A stretch of DNA of 64,000 nucleotides from an uncultured Eubacteriales bacterium (GCA_900546615.1 URDJ01000009.1:1-64000); one strand, 5' to 3'; positions 53,601 through 62,398 are shown, counted from the stretch's first letter. The notes: generated by a model from the letters alone, not told the origin. Numbers and translations are program-made.

Positions 53601-54572
53601 GCCGCCCTTGAACAGCACCGCACCTATCTCGGTCAGCCTGTCCGACACCGCCGAAAGCCCCGTCGTCTCCACGTCGAAGGCCACGAACTCACAGTCCAGC
53701 AGGTTCGAGCACTTGCCGCGTACCGCTGGCCGCTCCTCCACGTCGTTTACATAATATCCTTCCAGCCCATAGATGATCTTGACGCCGTTCTTCTTGCCGA
53801 ACTTGGACATCTCCGGGAAGGCCTGAGCCGTGCCGTGGTCGGTGACGGCTATGGCCCTGTGTCCCCAGAGGGCGGCGCGTTTTATGACCTTCTCAATATC
53901 CGTCAGCGCGTCGAGGGTGGAGTATCTGGTATGCAGGTGCAACTCCACGCGCTTCTCCTTCGCCTCGTCGGGTCTTATGTCCGGTTCGCCGAGGATTATC
54001 GAGTACGGCTCGAGCGCCATATCGTTGTCGAATTTGTTATAGGTCACGCGGCCGCGGACTATGAGCGTCTGTCCGGCTTTTATCTTCCCGAGCACAGCGG
54101 CATCCTCTGATTTATCGAAGAACTTGTTTATGCGTATGCTGCCGCTGTGGTCTGTCATATCAAAGCACAGCACCGAGGCGCCGCGCTTTTGTATCTCGCG
54201 GTTGTTGACGGCGAAGACCTCGCCCTTGACGGTGACAGTGCCGCTCTCCAGGTTCAGCTCGCCCATGCTCGTGAACTTCGGCTCCTTGAGGCCCTTGCCA
54301 TAGAGCACCTTCGACGCCTGCTTGTCCGAGTTTTTGTAGTCGGCCTCTATCTTCACCGAGAAAAAGCCGTATTCCTCGGCAAGCTCGCGCTCGATGGCCT
54401 CCAGCTCCTGAGGCGCAGGCACCCGCGTGAAGGTGGCCTCGACCTTCATCGTGAAGTTGTCCTCATCCACCGTGGCGCCCTGAACCGTGGCCTTGTCCAG
54501 ACCTCCGCACATGCCGGAAAGCCCCTCGCAGCCCGGAAACAGCTCGAGAAAACCCAGACTCTTTCCGCTCAT
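50631..54572 (-). CDS. polC: DNA polymerase III alpha subunit, gram-positive PolC type
   Basis: A 1313-residue replicative polymerase. Order: N-terminal and OB-fold region; PHP domain (ELHLHTRYSTLDALTDI, AVTDHGTAQAFPEMSKFGKK); the inserted 3'-5' proofreading exonuclease (FVAFDVETTGLSAVSDRL, IIAHNASFDTGFM), which defines PolC; then the palm and fingers with PDIDLNFSGEYQ and a zinc-binding CPKCHHTDF...CPECG. It is slightly shorter than the Bacillus enzyme (about 1440), mainly at the N-terminus. Its start overlaps the ispG stop (ATGA). It is the last gene of the pyrH-to-polC operon. Confidence 0.96.
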   Translation of the reverse strand: MSGKSLGFLELFPGCEGLSGMCGGLDKATVQGATVDEDNFTMKVEATFTRVPAPQELEAIERELAEEYGFFSVKIEADYKNSDKQASKVLYGKGLKEPKFTSMGELNLESGTVTVKGEVFAVNNREIQKRGASVLCFDMTDHSGSIRINKFFDKSEDAAVLGKIKAGQTLIVRGRVTYNKFDNDMALEPYSIILGEPDIRPDEAKEKRVELHLHTRYSTLDALTDIEKVIKRAALWGHRAIAVTDHGTAQAFPEMSKFGKKNGVKIIYGLEGYYVNDVEERPAVRGKCSNLLDCEFVAFDVETTGLSAVSDRLTEIGAVLFKGGEVRDKFSTFVDPKMPIPANITELTGIRDSDVAGAPSESEAMRAFLDFVGDRPIIAHNASFDTGFMAAACERSRIKFSPVVLDTLVLSQRLLPELKRHKLDIVSKHLGLPEFNHHRAFDDAEVVARMMEKFIPMLQSHGAERVSDIDGVLSKLSGGGTRKVRHICLLVRNKVGLKNLYKLISASYLEHYNRNPIIPRSLLERHREGLLIGSACEAGEVFDAVLRGVSGAELKKIASFYDYIEVMPIANNRFLVENGTVRDDEGLRDLNRRVARLAAELEKPLVATGDVHFLDPEDEIYRRILQAARKFSDADRENPLYFRTTDEMLEEFSYLGRRTCYDAVVTNPNRIADMCEDIKLLPDGLFPPKIENSAEILKELVYGRMHEIYGENPPEIVTKRVETELGDILSRHYDVIYMSAQKLVADSNAHGYLVGSRGSVGSSIVAYMSGITEVNSLPPHYVCPKCHHTDFESGAGYGCGADMPDKLCPECGEKMRKEGFDIPFETFLGFGGDKVPDIDLNFSGEYQARAHKYTEELFGSDHVFRAGTIGTLAEKTAYGYVLKYLEERGMHVSKAEEARLAMGLVGVKRTTGQHPGGLVVIPQDMEVEDFCPVQHPADDPDSGIITTHFEYHSMEENLLKLDELGHDDPTMLKMLEDMTGVNVRGIPLDDPETMRIFKTPEPLGLGDDDPIIGKTGTIGIPEFGTGFTRQMLVDTQPEQFDILVRLSGFSHGTDVWLGNAKELILSGTASVKETIGCRDDIMLYLISKGMPDKRSFKIMESVRKGRGLPEGAEGEMHDAGVPDWYIGSCRKIKYLFPKAHAVAYVMMAFRIAWFKVHRPLEFYSAYFYRRSQKDAFDAGMMLKGKEFVRRKINEIKTKSDATAKEDDLLTTLEAVYEFYMRGFDFAPMDLYECDAVKFLIADEKRLRPPFVAISGLGLAAANDLMNCRTGDRRFISIEELSMACPKVSQAHLEQLKNIGALGDMPEESQMTLF
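53745..53754 (-). repeat. TTATGTAAAC motif, copy 3
   Basis: Inside polC, on its coding strand, coding Tyr-Val-Asn. Confidence 0.45.
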
Positions 54573-55630
54573 CTGTCAGCCTCGCTCTCTATAAGCTCCA
54601 TGAGCGCCGCGCACAGCTCATGCTCCGGCACCTTCCGCACTATCTCGCCCTTGCGGAACAGCAGGCCGCAACCCTTGCCGCCCGCGACACCGTAGTCAGC
54701 CTCGCGCGCCTCGCCCGGGCCGTTCACCACACAGCCCATCACCGCCACGGTGATGGGCCTGTCCAGCCCGCGCAGCCGCTCCTCCACCTCGTGCGCGAGG
54801 CCGATGAGGTCTATCTCCGTCCGCCCGCAGGTCGGGCAGGACACAAAGCGCACACCGCCCTTCTTCAGGCCCGCGGCCTTCAGTATCTCCACGCCCGCGC
54901 GCACTTCCTCCACCGGATCGGCCGTCAGCGAGACCCGTATCGTGTCGCCTATGCCCTCCATCAGCAGCGCGCCTATGCCCACCGCAGACTTTATCACCCC
55001 GCCATAGGCCGTGCCCGTCTCCGTCACGCCCAGGTGCAGCGGATAGGGCAGCTCCCGCGCCGCAAGCCGGTACGCCTCCACGGTCAGAGGCACCGAGGAC
55101 GCCTTCATCGACAGTGCGATATCGTCGAACCCGCAATCGTTCAGCAGCCTGATATGCCCCTTCGCCGACTCCAGCATCGCCTCAGCCGTCGGGTGGCCAT
55201 ACTTCTCCAAGAGCGGCTTTTCCAGACTGCCGCCATTGACGCCTATCCTTATCGGAATGTTATGTAAACTGCACTCCCTTGCGACCTTCGCAACGTTCTC
55301 CGGCCCGCCGATGTTGCCTGGGTTTATGCGTATCTTATCTGCGCCCCTCTGCGCGGCCTCGATCGCCAGCTTATAGTCGAAGTGGATATCCGCCACTATA
55401 GGCAGGGGCGAGCGCTCCCTGATAGCGGAGATGGCGCGCGCGGCGTCCATGTCCGGCACGGCGAGGCGCACGATGTCGCAGCCCGCCGCGGCGAGCGCGG
55501 AGATCTGCCGCAGCGTGGCGTCCACGTCCTGCGTCTTCGTGCAGCACATCGACTGAACTGAAACAGGGGCGCCGCCTCCCACGGCGACGCCTCCGACTTT
55601 GATCATTCTTGTATTTTCCCTCGTGGTCAT
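54569..55630 (-). CDS. ispG: 4-hydroxy-3-methylbut-2-enyl diphosphate synthase (flavodoxin)
   Basis: A 353-residue iron-sulfur enzyme of the MEP pathway that converts methylerythritol cyclodiphosphate to HMBPP. Motifs: VGGVAVGGGAPVSVQSMC at the N-terminus, IRINPGNIG, and the [4Fe-4S] ligands CPTCGR and AVMGCVVNGPGEA. Normal length. It overlaps rseP and polC by four bases each and completes, with dxr, part of the MEP pathway in the same operon. Confidence 0.96.
   Translation of the reverse strand: MTTRENTRMIKVGGVAVGGGAPVSVQSMCCTKTQDVDATLRQISALAAAGCDIVRLAVPDMDAARAISAIRERSPLPIVADIHFDYKLAIEAAQRGADKIRINPGNIGGPENVAKVARECSLHNIPIRIGVNGGSLEKPLLEKYGHPTAEAMLESAKGHIRLLNDCGFDDIALSMKASSVPLTVEAYRLAARELPYPLHLGVTETGTAYGGVIKSAVGIGALLMEGIGDTIRVSLTADPVEEVRAGVEILKAAGLKKGGVRFVSCPTCGRTEIDLIGLAHEVEERLRGLDRPITVAVMGCVVNGPGEAREADYGVAGGKGCGLLFRKGEIVRKVPEHELCAALMELIESEADR
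55260..55269 (+). repeat. TTATGTAAAC motif, copy 4
   Basis: On the strand opposite to ispG; it shares GTTATGTAAACT with copies 1 and 5. Confidence 0.5.
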
Positions 55631-56673
55631 CTTATCAGCCTCGCAATATCGTTATACATGACGTATGCCGACAGGCCCAGCAGCAGCACCATGCCCGCTG
55701 CGTGGACATAGCCCTCGTACCTCGCGGGGATGCGCCTTCTCGTCACGAGGTGCACAACCCCGTTGAGCAGCAGGAAGAACACCCGCCCTCCGTCCAGCGC
55801 CGGCAGGGGCAGCAGGTTCATGACCGCGATGTTCACGGCCACGAGCGCGCCCAGGTAGGCTATATCCGACAGCGCCATCTTCGTCGATTCCGCGCTCTGG
55901 CCCACGTCGTTTATGAGGTCGACTATGCCGACAGGCCCGGCCAGCTCATCAACGCCCACTGAGCCCGCGACCAGATCGGACAATGCGAACCACACCGTCC
56001 TGACAAAATCTATCGTATTATACCACGAATACTTCAGCGTCGTCCAGAGGTTTGCCTCCTCTATGCCGAAGGAGAAGCCGTACATCAGGCCGGAATAGCC
56101 CTCATACTCCTGCGGCGTGAGCGCGAAGTCCTCTAACTCTATCTTCTCCCCGTCGCGGATGACGACGACATCGTGCGTCGTGCCGCCCCTTGAGAGTATC
56201 GTGGTCACGTTGGAGGCGAAGTATATCCTGTGCCCGTCGATGGAGTATATCTCGTCCCCGACCTGCAGGGCGTTCTCTCCCTCGTAGGGGCAGCCGTCCA
56301 CGAAGTCCGCAATGACCGGCGAGTAGAAGCCCGCCGCGCTCGAGTAGAGTATGAGCACGATGAGAAAGCCCAGCAGGAAGTTCATGAAGCTGCCCGCCAC
56401 GAGGATGATGAACCGCTTCCAGCCCGGCTGGCAGGTGAAGCTCCTCGGGTCGCCGGTGTCCTCGTCCTCGCCCTCCATGGCGCAGTAGCCGCCTATGGGC
56501 AGGCAGCGCAGGGAATACAGCGTCTCGCCCTTCCTCTTTTTGAATATCGCCGGGCCCATGCCTATGGCGAACTCGTTGACCTTCACGCCCAGCAGCTTCG
56601 CCGCCGAGAAGTGGCCGAACTCGTGTATCGCTATGAGTATGCCGAAAAAGATTATTGCCAGGATAATATACAT
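55627..56673 (-). CDS. rseP: Site-2 intramembrane protease RseP
   Basis: A 348-residue membrane metalloprotease. HEFGH (17-21) gives two zinc ligands and the catalytic glutamate. The C-terminal NLLPLPALDGGRVFFLL holds the third ligand (LDG). A PDZ domain lies between (VGDEIYSIDGHRIYF). It cleaves membrane-anchored regulators such as anti-sigma factors and remnant signal peptides. Shorter than the Gram-negative form, with one PDZ domain as in Firmicutes. It abuts dxr with a one-base overlap. Confidence 0.95.
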   Translation of the reverse strand: MYIILAIIFFGILIAIHEFGHFSAAKLLGVKVNEFAIGMGPAIFKKRKGETLYSLRCLPIGGYCAMEGEDEDTGDPRSFTCQPGWKRFIILVAGSFMNFLLGFLIVLILYSSAAGFYSPVIADFVDGCPYEGENALQVGDEIYSIDGHRIYFASNVTTILSRGGTTHDVVVIRDGEKIELEDFALTPQEYEGYSGLMYGFSFGIEEANLWTTLKYSWYNTIDFVRTVWFALSDLVAGSVGVDELAGPVGIVDLINDVGQSAESTKMALSDIAYLGALVAVNIAVMNLLPLPALDGGRVFFLLLNGVVHLVTRRRIPARYEGYVHAAGMVLLLGLSAYVMYNDIARLIR

Positions 56674-57818
56674 CAGGAAATACGCTCCCTTACAAATGCG
56701 CGGGCCGCCCTGTCAGCCTCGAGTATATCCTCGAGCGAGGGCTCCGCAATGAAATCTATGCTGCCGAGAGCCGCGGCAACACAGTCGTATATCTCATTAT
56801 ACCCCAACCGGCGCGCCAAAAACAGCGCGACTGCCGCCTCATTCGCCGCCGAGAGCACCGCCGGGGCCGTGCCGCCGCGTTTGGCGCAGTCCATGGCAAG
56901 CGCCAGGCAGGGCAGCTTTTCAAGTTCAGGCTTCAAAAAGTGCAGGCCCGACATCGCCGTCAGGTCAAGCCGCTCCGAGGCCGAGGCGCAGCGCTCCGGC
57001 CAGGTGAGCGCGTACTGTATGGGCAGGGCCATGTCCGGCACGCCCAGCTGCGCTATCACCGTGCCGTCCACCAGCTCCACCGCCGAGTGCACGACGCTCT
57101 CCGGGTGGATGAGCACCTCTATGTCCTCCGGCCTTGCCGAGAACAGGTGCATGGCCTCAATGAATTCGAGGCCCTTGTTCATCATCGTCGCCGAGTCCAC
57201 GCTTATCTTCGCGCCCATCGACCAGTTCGGGTGCTTCACCGCCATCTCGGGCGTGACGCTCTCGGTCTGCTCGCGGCTCCAGCCCCTGAAGGGGCCGCCC
57301 GAGCCGGTGAGCAGTATCTTCCGCAGCTCTCCGCGTCTGGACGTTAGACATTGAAAAATGGCCGAATGTTCCGAGTCCACCGGCACTATCTCCGCGCCCT
57401 TCTCGCGTGCGCGTTTCATGACCACCGTGCCGGCGCAGACCAGCGTCTCCTTGTTTGCGAGCGCTATGCGTTTGCGCTCGTCTATCGCCGCGAGTGTGGG
57501 CCGCAGGCCCACCGCGCCGGACACTGCCGTCACGACGCACTCGGCGCTCTCCCAAACGGCCGCCTCGATAAGTCCCGCCTCGCCCGGCGGGCCGACGGTT
57601 ATATCCGTGCCCTCGAGCTGAGAACGCAGCCTCGCGTTCGCCTCCGCGTCGAAGGCCGAGACGTAGTCCGGCCTCAGGGCCTTTATCTGCTCCATGAGCA
57701 GCTCGATATTCCTATTCGTAGTCAGGGCCGCAGCTCTGATACCGAGCCTTTTGCACACCTCTACGCTCTGGCGGCCTATGCTGCCCGTCGAGCCGAGTAT
57801 AACGGTGCTCCCAATCAT
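56673..57818 (-). CDS. dxr: 1-deoxy-D-xylulose-5-phosphate reductoisomerase
   Basis: A 381-residue enzyme of the MEP pathway: it isomerises and reduces DXP to methylerythritol phosphate with NADPH. Motifs: VILGSTGSIGRQSVEVC (NADPH binding), ALANKETLVCAG, PVDSEHSAIFQCL (metal site) and LTGSGGPFRGW, plus SVDSATMMNKGLEFIEA. Normal length. It is placed between cdsA and rseP, a common Firmicute order. Confidence 0.97.
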   Translation of the reverse strand: MIGSTVILGSTGSIGRQSVEVCKRLGIRAAALTTNRNIELLMEQIKALRPDYVSAFDAEANARLRSQLEGTDITVGPPGEAGLIEAAVWESAECVVTAVSGAVGLRPTLAAIDERKRIALANKETLVCAGTVVMKRAREKGAEIVPVDSEHSAIFQCLTSRRGELRKILLTGSGGPFRGWSREQTESVTPEMAVKHPNWSMGAKISVDSATMMNKGLEFIEAMHLFSARPEDIEVLIHPESVVHSAVELVDGTVIAQLGVPDMALPIQYALTWPERCASASERLDLTAMSGLHFLKPELEKLPCLALAMDCAKRGGTAPAVLSAANEAAVALFLARRLGYNEIYDCVAAALGSIDFIAEPSLEDILEADRAARAFVRERIS

Positions 57819-57827
57819 TTTACCACC

Positions 57828-58649
57828 TCACGGCAAAAGTATGAACATCAGGAGCATATACGCCGGCGCGACGAACAGCACGCTGTCGAACCTGTCGAGC
57901 ACGCCGCCGTGGCCCGGGAAAATCGTGCCGTAGTCCTTGATGCCGAACTCCCTCTTTATGACCGAAAAGCTCAGGTCGCCCAGCTGGCCAAACAGGCTGC
58001 CCAGCACGCCCATGAGCAGTATCATGACCCAGCCGAGGTCGAGCTGGAACCAGGTCTTCACCACGAGGTGGAAAATAATCATGCCCACGATGCTGCCCGC
58101 AAAACCGCCGATGCAGCCCGCGAGGGTCTTGTTCGGGCTGACCGCAGGGGCCAGCTTGCGTTTGCCGAACGCCCGGCCCGCGAAAAACGCGCCGGTATCG
58201 CTCATGAACGCGCCTATAAACGGCGTGAGCACGACGGCGGGCGAGATGCCCCTGAGTATCACAAGGCAGGCAAAGCCCGCGGCTATGCCCGTCGCCGAAA
58301 ACAGCCCGGCCATGGCAGTGCGGAAGCTCAGGCTCCGCTCCCTGCCGTGGCTCATGACCGCTATGGCGAAGGTATACACCACCGCGATAAAGCAGCAGAT
58401 GCCGATATAAAGCCCCGGCTCGGGCGTCCAGTCCTCGCCAAGGCCGATGGCCGTGCACATCCAGGCCGCGATTACCGGCATGAGCCACAGGAGCTTCCAC
58501 TCCTCCCTGCCCACCGCGTGCATCAGCTCATAGCTGCCCACGGCCGCCAGCAGCGCGCACATTGCCGCCGTCGCCCACACGGGCGCGGCCAGCAGGATGA
58601 GCAGCAGCGCGGGGATGCCCAGGCCCGCCACGATAAGTCTCTGCTTCAT
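57828..58649 (-). CDS. cdsA: Phosphatidate cytidylyltransferase
   Basis: A 273-residue protein with about eight membrane helices. The CDP-diglyceride synthase signature is near the C-terminus: LGSLFGQLGDLSFSVIKREFGIKDYG, with PGHGGVLDRFDSVLF. SDTGAFFAGRAFGKRKLAP precedes it. It makes CDP-diacylglycerol for phospholipid synthesis. It overlaps uppS by four bases (ATGA). Confidence 0.96.
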   Translation of the reverse strand: MKQRLIVAGLGIPALLLILLAAPVWATAAMCALLAAVGSYELMHAVGREEWKLLWLMPVIAAWMCTAIGLGEDWTPEPGLYIGICCFIAVVYTFAIAVMSHGRERSLSFRTAMAGLFSATGIAAGFACLVILRGISPAVVLTPFIGAFMSDTGAFFAGRAFGKRKLAPAVSPNKTLAGCIGGFAGSIVGMIIFHLVVKTWFQLDLGWVMILLMGVLGSLFGQLGDLSFSVIKREFGIKDYGTIFPGHGGVLDRFDSVLFVAPAYMLLMFILLP

Positions 58650-59386
58650 TTCTTTATCCCACCAAACCTTCTGTCACGACGCCGGTATTCCTCCAGCGCC
58701 GCGTCTATGTCCTCCGGCGTGAAATCCGGCCAGAGCACGTCTGTGAAGATAAGCTCCGAGTACGCCGACTCCCACATGAGGAAATTCGACAGCCGCATCT
58801 CACCGCCCGGTCTTATCACCAGGTCCGGGTCCGGTATGCCCGCCGAGAACATGTAGTTTGAAAAACCCGCCTCGTCAATCTTCCCGACCTTGCCGTTCTT
58901 ATAATCCTCGGCATAGCGCATGGCAGCCCGCACGATCTCGTCGCGCCCGCCGTAGTTTAAGCACACGTTCGCCTGAAAGCCCTCGTAGCGCGTCGAGATG
59001 TCCGCCGTCTCATCAATGAGCTGCCTCAAGTCCTCCGACAGCACCGCCGGGTCGCCCAGTATCTTGAGCTTTATGTGGTCACGCTCCATCGTCTCCACCG
59101 ACTCACGAAGGTACTTGCCGAGAAGGCCCATGATGGCGGCCACTTCCTCCTGCGGGCGTTTCCAGTTCTCCGTCGAAAAAGCGTAGACCGTCAGGTATTC
59201 TATGCCTATGTCCTTACAGTAGGTGGCTATGCGCCGGAAAGTCTCCGCTCCAGCGGCGTGGCCCGCCGTGCGGGGCAAACCGCGCTTTTTCGCCCACCTG
59301 CCGTTGCCGTCCAATATGATGGCAATGTGGCGGGGGAGCCGGATATCCTCCGTCTCCTCCGCCTTCTTAGTCCTGAATATGGCCAT
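58646..59386 (-). CDS. uppS: Undecaprenyl diphosphate synthase (isoprenyl transferase)
   Basis: A 246-residue cis-prenyltransferase. HIAIILDGNGRWAKKRGLPR contains the catalytic aspartate. VYAFSTENWKRP, LNYGGRDEIVRA and the C-terminal RPGGEMRLSNFLMWESAYSE are diagnostic. It makes the C55 lipid carrier for peptidoglycan and for the TagO/WecA-type transferase encoded at 46158. It follows frr by 4 bases. Confidence 0.97.
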   Translation of the reverse strand: MAIFRTKKAEETEDIRLPRHIAIILDGNGRWAKKRGLPRTAGHAAGAETFRRIATYCKDIGIEYLTVYAFSTENWKRPQEEVAAIMGLLGKYLRESVETMERDHIKLKILGDPAVLSEDLRQLIDETADISTRYEGFQANVCLNYGGRDEIVRAAMRYAEDYKNGKVGKIDEAGFSNYMFSAGIPDPDLVIRPGGEMRLSNFLMWESAYSELIFTDVLWPDFTPEDIDAALEEYRRRDRRFGGIKK

Positions 59387-59390
59387 GTCC

Positions 59391-59945
59391 TTATATCTCG
59401 AACAGCTCTTTTTCCTTCTTCTCGGCGATCTTGTCGATCTCCTTTATCCAGTCGTCGGTCAGCTTCTGCATGTCCTTCTCGGCGATCTTGTAGTCGTCCT
59501 CTGTGATCTCCGACGCCTTCTTCTGCGCCTTGAACTTGTCCATGGCGTCGCGCCTTATATTCCTTATGGCGACCTTCGCGTCCTCGGCGTATTTCTTTAC
59601 CTGCCTGGCCAGCTCCTTGCGGCGCTCCTCTGTCAGCTGCGGGAACACCAGACGGATGCTCCGGCCGTCATTCTGCGGGTTGATGCCCAGGTCCGAAGCC
59701 AGGATGGCCTTCTCGATCGCCTTGAGCGTGGAGGAATCCCAGGGCTGGATGAGCAGGCTGCGCGGGTCGGGCGTCGATATAGTCGCTATGCCCTGTATCG
59801 GAGTCGGCGTGCCGTAGTATTCGACCTGTATCTGGTCGAGCACCGCTGCGTTCGCCCTGCCCGCCCTTACGGAGGCAAAGCTCGTCGAGAGCAGCTCCGA
59901 GGTCTTTTTCATCTTAGCTTCAAATTCTTCATATCCCTTAGCCAT
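59391..59945 (-). CDS. frr: Ribosome recycling factor
   Basis: A 184-residue protein of normal length. Conserved segments: TSFASVRAGRANAAVLDQIQ, VEYYGTPTPIQGIATIS, IQPWDSSTLKAIEKAI, and VRLVFPQLTEERRKELARQV-type sequence. With EF-G it splits post-termination ribosomes. It lies 19 bases after pyrH. Confidence 0.97.
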   Translation of the reverse strand: MAKGYEEFEAKMKKTSELLSTSFASVRAGRANAAVLDQIQVEYYGTPTPIQGIATISTPDPRSLLIQPWDSSTLKAIEKAILASDLGINPQNDGRSIRLVFPQLTEERRKELARQVKKYAEDAKVAIRNIRRDAMDKFKAQKKASEITEDDYKIAEKDMQKLTDDWIKEIDKIAEKKEKELFEI

Positions 59946-59964
59946 GACAGTTCCTCCTGTTAAA

Positions 59965-60681
59965 TTACTTTTTTACTACCGTGCCGACCTTCTCTCCCAG
60001 CACGGCGCGGACGATGTTCTCCGGGTCCTTGAGCGCGAAGACTATTACCGGGATGTCGTTATCCATGGACAGGCTCGTCGCCGTCGTGTCCATGACCGCG
60101 AGATGCTGCGCGAGCACCTCGTCATAGCTTATCTTGTCGTACTTCACGGCGCTCTCATCTATCCTCGGGTCAGCCGAGTACACGCCGTCTATGTTCTTCG
60201 CCAGCAGTATGGCGTCGGCCTCTATCTCAGCCGCGCGCAGCACCGCCGCCGTGTCCGTCGAGAAATACGGGCTGCCAGTGCCGCAGGCGAACAGCACCAC
60301 CCGGCCCTTCGCCAGGTGCCGCATCGCCCGCAGGCGGATATACGGCTCCGCTATCGAGCGCATCTCGATGGCCGTCTGCACCCGCACGTCCACGCCGTGC
60401 TGCTCCATCACGTCCGCCACCGCAAGGCAGTTCATCACCGTCGCCAGCATGCCCATGTGGTCGGCGCGCGTGCGCTCTATCTTGCCCTCGCCGTCTTTCA
60501 CGCCGCGCCAGAAGTTGCCCCCGCCTATGACGACGCCTACCTCCACGCCCATGTCCACGCACTTCTTTACAGCATCACAGACCTCGCCTATCACGCCGAA
60601 GTCGAGCCCGCTGTGCTTCTCCCCTGCCAGCGCCTCGCCGCTTATCTTAAGCAGCACTCGTTTATACACCGGACCGTCCAT
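59965..60681 (-). CDS. pyrH: UMP kinase
   Basis: A 238-residue amino-acid-kinase-family enzyme that phosphorylates UMP. Motifs: [45 protein letters not shown], and [15 protein letters not shown] 60681 is preferred (GAGGTGATGG upstream; a GTG lies one codon earlier). It is the first gene of this operon. The usual upstream genes rpsB and tsf are absent, and the upstream region is instead shared with divergent spoIIGA. Confidence 0.95.
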   Translation of the reverse strand: MDGPVYKRVLLKISGEALAGEKHSGLDFGVIGEVCDAVKKCVDMGVEVGVVIGGGNFWRGVKDGEGKIERTRADHMGMLATVMNCLAVADVMEQHGVDVRVQTAIEMRSIAEPYIRLRAMRHLAKGRVVLFACGTGSPYFSTDTAAVLRAAEIEADAILLAKNIDGVYSADPRIDESAVKYDKISYDEVLAQHLAVMDTTATSLSMDNDIPVIVFALKDPENIVRAVLGEKVGTVVKK

Positions 60682-60835
60682 CACCCATCACCTCATACAC
60701 CACATTATTTTAATAGCTTTCGTCCAGACTTAAAAGGTCTAACTTGTAAATTTTTAATATCCGACCTATTTTACCACAGCCCCCACCGCCTTGTAAATGA
60801 CAATCTCCGCACTCCTGCGGGTGTATGCTTTGTCC
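60682..60835. promoter_or_regulatory. Divergent promoter region of pyrH and spoIIGA
   Basis: A 154-base AT-richer gap separates the two operons. It includes a short dyad (AGAC...GTCT near 60726-60741) and TAAAAT/TTTTAA -10-like boxes on both strands. I could not assign exact promoters, nor a convincing Spo0A box for spoIIGA. Confidence 0.4.
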
Positions 60836-61663
60836 GTGGAGACGATTTACCTTGACAGTCTGTTTGCACTCAACGCCATCATCGATTATTTCCTGCTGCT
60901 CTGCTCGGCCAGGGTCGCCGGGGCGGTGCTGCACCGCTGGAGACTCGGCCTCGCCGCCGTGCTGGGAGGGTTCTGGGCCGTGGCCAGCGTGCTGCCGGGC
61001 TTCGAGTTCCTCTCTTTTGCACCGATGAAGCTCGTCCCTGCCGTATTCATGGCCCTCATCGCCTTCGGCGGCGAGCGAAAGCTCTGGCGCTGCCTCGTCA
61101 TCTTCCTCGCCGTCTCCGCAGCCTTTGGCGGCGCTGTATGGGCTGCTTCCATGCTCGCCGGGACGGGGATGTACGGCGGAAGGGTCTATCTGCCCGTATC
61201 CACGCGCGTACTGGTGCTGTCCTTCGCCCTCTGTTACGCCGGGGTCTCCCTCGTTTTCCGCAGGATCGGCAAGCGTGCAGAGCGGGAGATACTGCCGCTG
61301 GCCGTGACGCTCCGCGGAAAAACCGTAACGCTCCGCGCGCTGCGCGATACCGGCAACGGCCTCTATGACCCGGTCTCAGGCCGGGCAGTCGCCGTGGCGG
61401 AGCTGGGAGCCATAAGACCCCTGCTGGGCGGCTTCGAGTGCACAGGCAATGACGCAGCCGCGTTGTGTGAAACGTTATGTAAACTCAGTGGACTCGAAGG
61501 CCGCGTCACGCTGGTACCCTATTCCGCACTCGGCACGGGTCACGGGCTGCTGGCGGCGATAAGGCCCGACTCGGTGGCAATTTCAGGAAAGGAGGCGGAC
61601 ATACTCATTGGCATATCCCCGGCGGCGCTGTCGCAGGACGGGGATATAGACGCGATATTGTGA
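60836..61663 (+). CDS. spoIIGA: Sigma-E processing peptidase SpoIIGA
   Basis: About 275 residues from GTG 60836, chosen because METIYLDSLFALNAIIDYFL matches the family N-terminus; an upstream in-frame ATG (60797) adds 13 atypical residues. The first half has five membrane helices. The second half is an aspartic-protease-like domain with the catalytic LRDTGNGLYDPVSGRAV. It cleaves pro-sigma-E at the forespore septum on receipt of the SpoIIR signal. The substrate gene sigE follows 18 bases later. Confidence 0.93.
   Translation: METIYLDSLFALNAIIDYFLLLCSARVAGAVLHRWRLGLAAVLGGFWAVASVLPGFEFLSFAPMKLVPAVFMALIAFGGERKLWRCLVIFLAVSAAFGGAVWAASMLAGTGMYGGRVYLPVSTRVLVLSFALCYAGVSLVFRRIGKRAEREILPLAVTLRGKTVTLRALRDTGNGLYDPVSGRAVAVAELGAIRPLLGGFECTGNDAAALCETLCKLSGLEGRVTLVPYSALGTGHGLLAAIRPDSVAISGKEADILIGISPAALSQDGDIDAIL
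61475..61484 (+). repeat. TTATGTAAAC motif, copy 5
   Basis: Inside spoIIGA in another reading phase (Leu-Cys-Lys). It is extended to CGTTATGTAAACT, as in copy 1. Confidence 0.5.
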
Positions 61664-61681
61664 CGAAAAGGAGGATGTGCT

Positions 61682-62398
61682 ATGTCATTATTCACCAGAT
61701 TCAGGCTGTTCATACTACGGCTCAGGCTGAGGCTCACACGGCCGCGGATACACTACATAGGCGGCAGCGACACGCTCCCCCCGCCTCTGCCGAGGGACGA
61801 GGAGGACGCCGCGATAAGGGCGCTCGCGGAGGGCGACGAGGCGGCAAAGCAGCTGCTCATCGAGCACAACCTCCGGCTCGTTGTGTATATCGCCCGCAGG
61901 TTTGAAAATACCGGCATCAATCTCGAGGATCTCGTTTCGATAGGCAGCATCGGGCTTATCAAGGCGATAAACACCTTCAACGCCTCCAAGAGCATCAAGC
62001 TCGCGACCTATGCCTCCCGCTGTATCGAGAACGAGATACTGATGTACCTGCGAAAGTGCGGCAATCAAAAGGCGGAGGTGAGCTTCGACGAACCGCTCAA
62101 CACCGATTGGGACGGCAACGAGCTGCTGCTCTCCGATATTCTCGGAACCGACGGGCAGGAGATAGTACGCCCGCTGGAGGACGACGCCGACCGCGAAATG
62201 CTGCATACGGCTATCTCGATGCTGGCTGACCGGGAGAAGCAGATAATTTTGATGCGCTTCGGCTTCATTGACGGCACCGAGTACACGCAGAAAGAAGTTG
62301 CCGACATGATGGGCATCTCGCAGAGCTACATCAGCCGCCTCGAGAAGCGGATAATCGCAAGACTTCACCGGGAGATGCTAAGGCAGATGCAGGTATGA
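61682..62398 (+). CDS. sigE: Sporulation sigma factor SigE (pro-sigma-E)
   Basis: A 238-residue sigma-70-family protein. The N-terminal 25 or so residues form a hydrophobic/basic pro-sequence ([20 protein letters not shown]). Region 2 ([40 protein letters not shown]) and region 4 ([20 protein letters not shown]) are typical of sigma-E. It drives early mother-cell transcription, including sigK at 19275. Start ATG 61682 behind AAAGGAGGATGTGCT. In many Firmicutes sigG follows directly; here it does not. Confidence 0.95.
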   Translation: MSLFTRFRLFILRLRLRLTRPRIHYIGGSDTLPPPLPRDEEDAAIRALAEGDEAAKQLLIEHNLRLVVYIARRFENTGINLEDLVSIGSIGLIKAINTFNASKSIKLATYASRCIENEILMYLRKCGNQKAEVSFDEPLNTDWDGNELLLSDILGTDGQEIVRPLEDDADREMLHTAISMLADREKQIILMRFGFIDGTEYTQKEVADMMGISQSYISRLEKRIIARLHREMLRQMQV

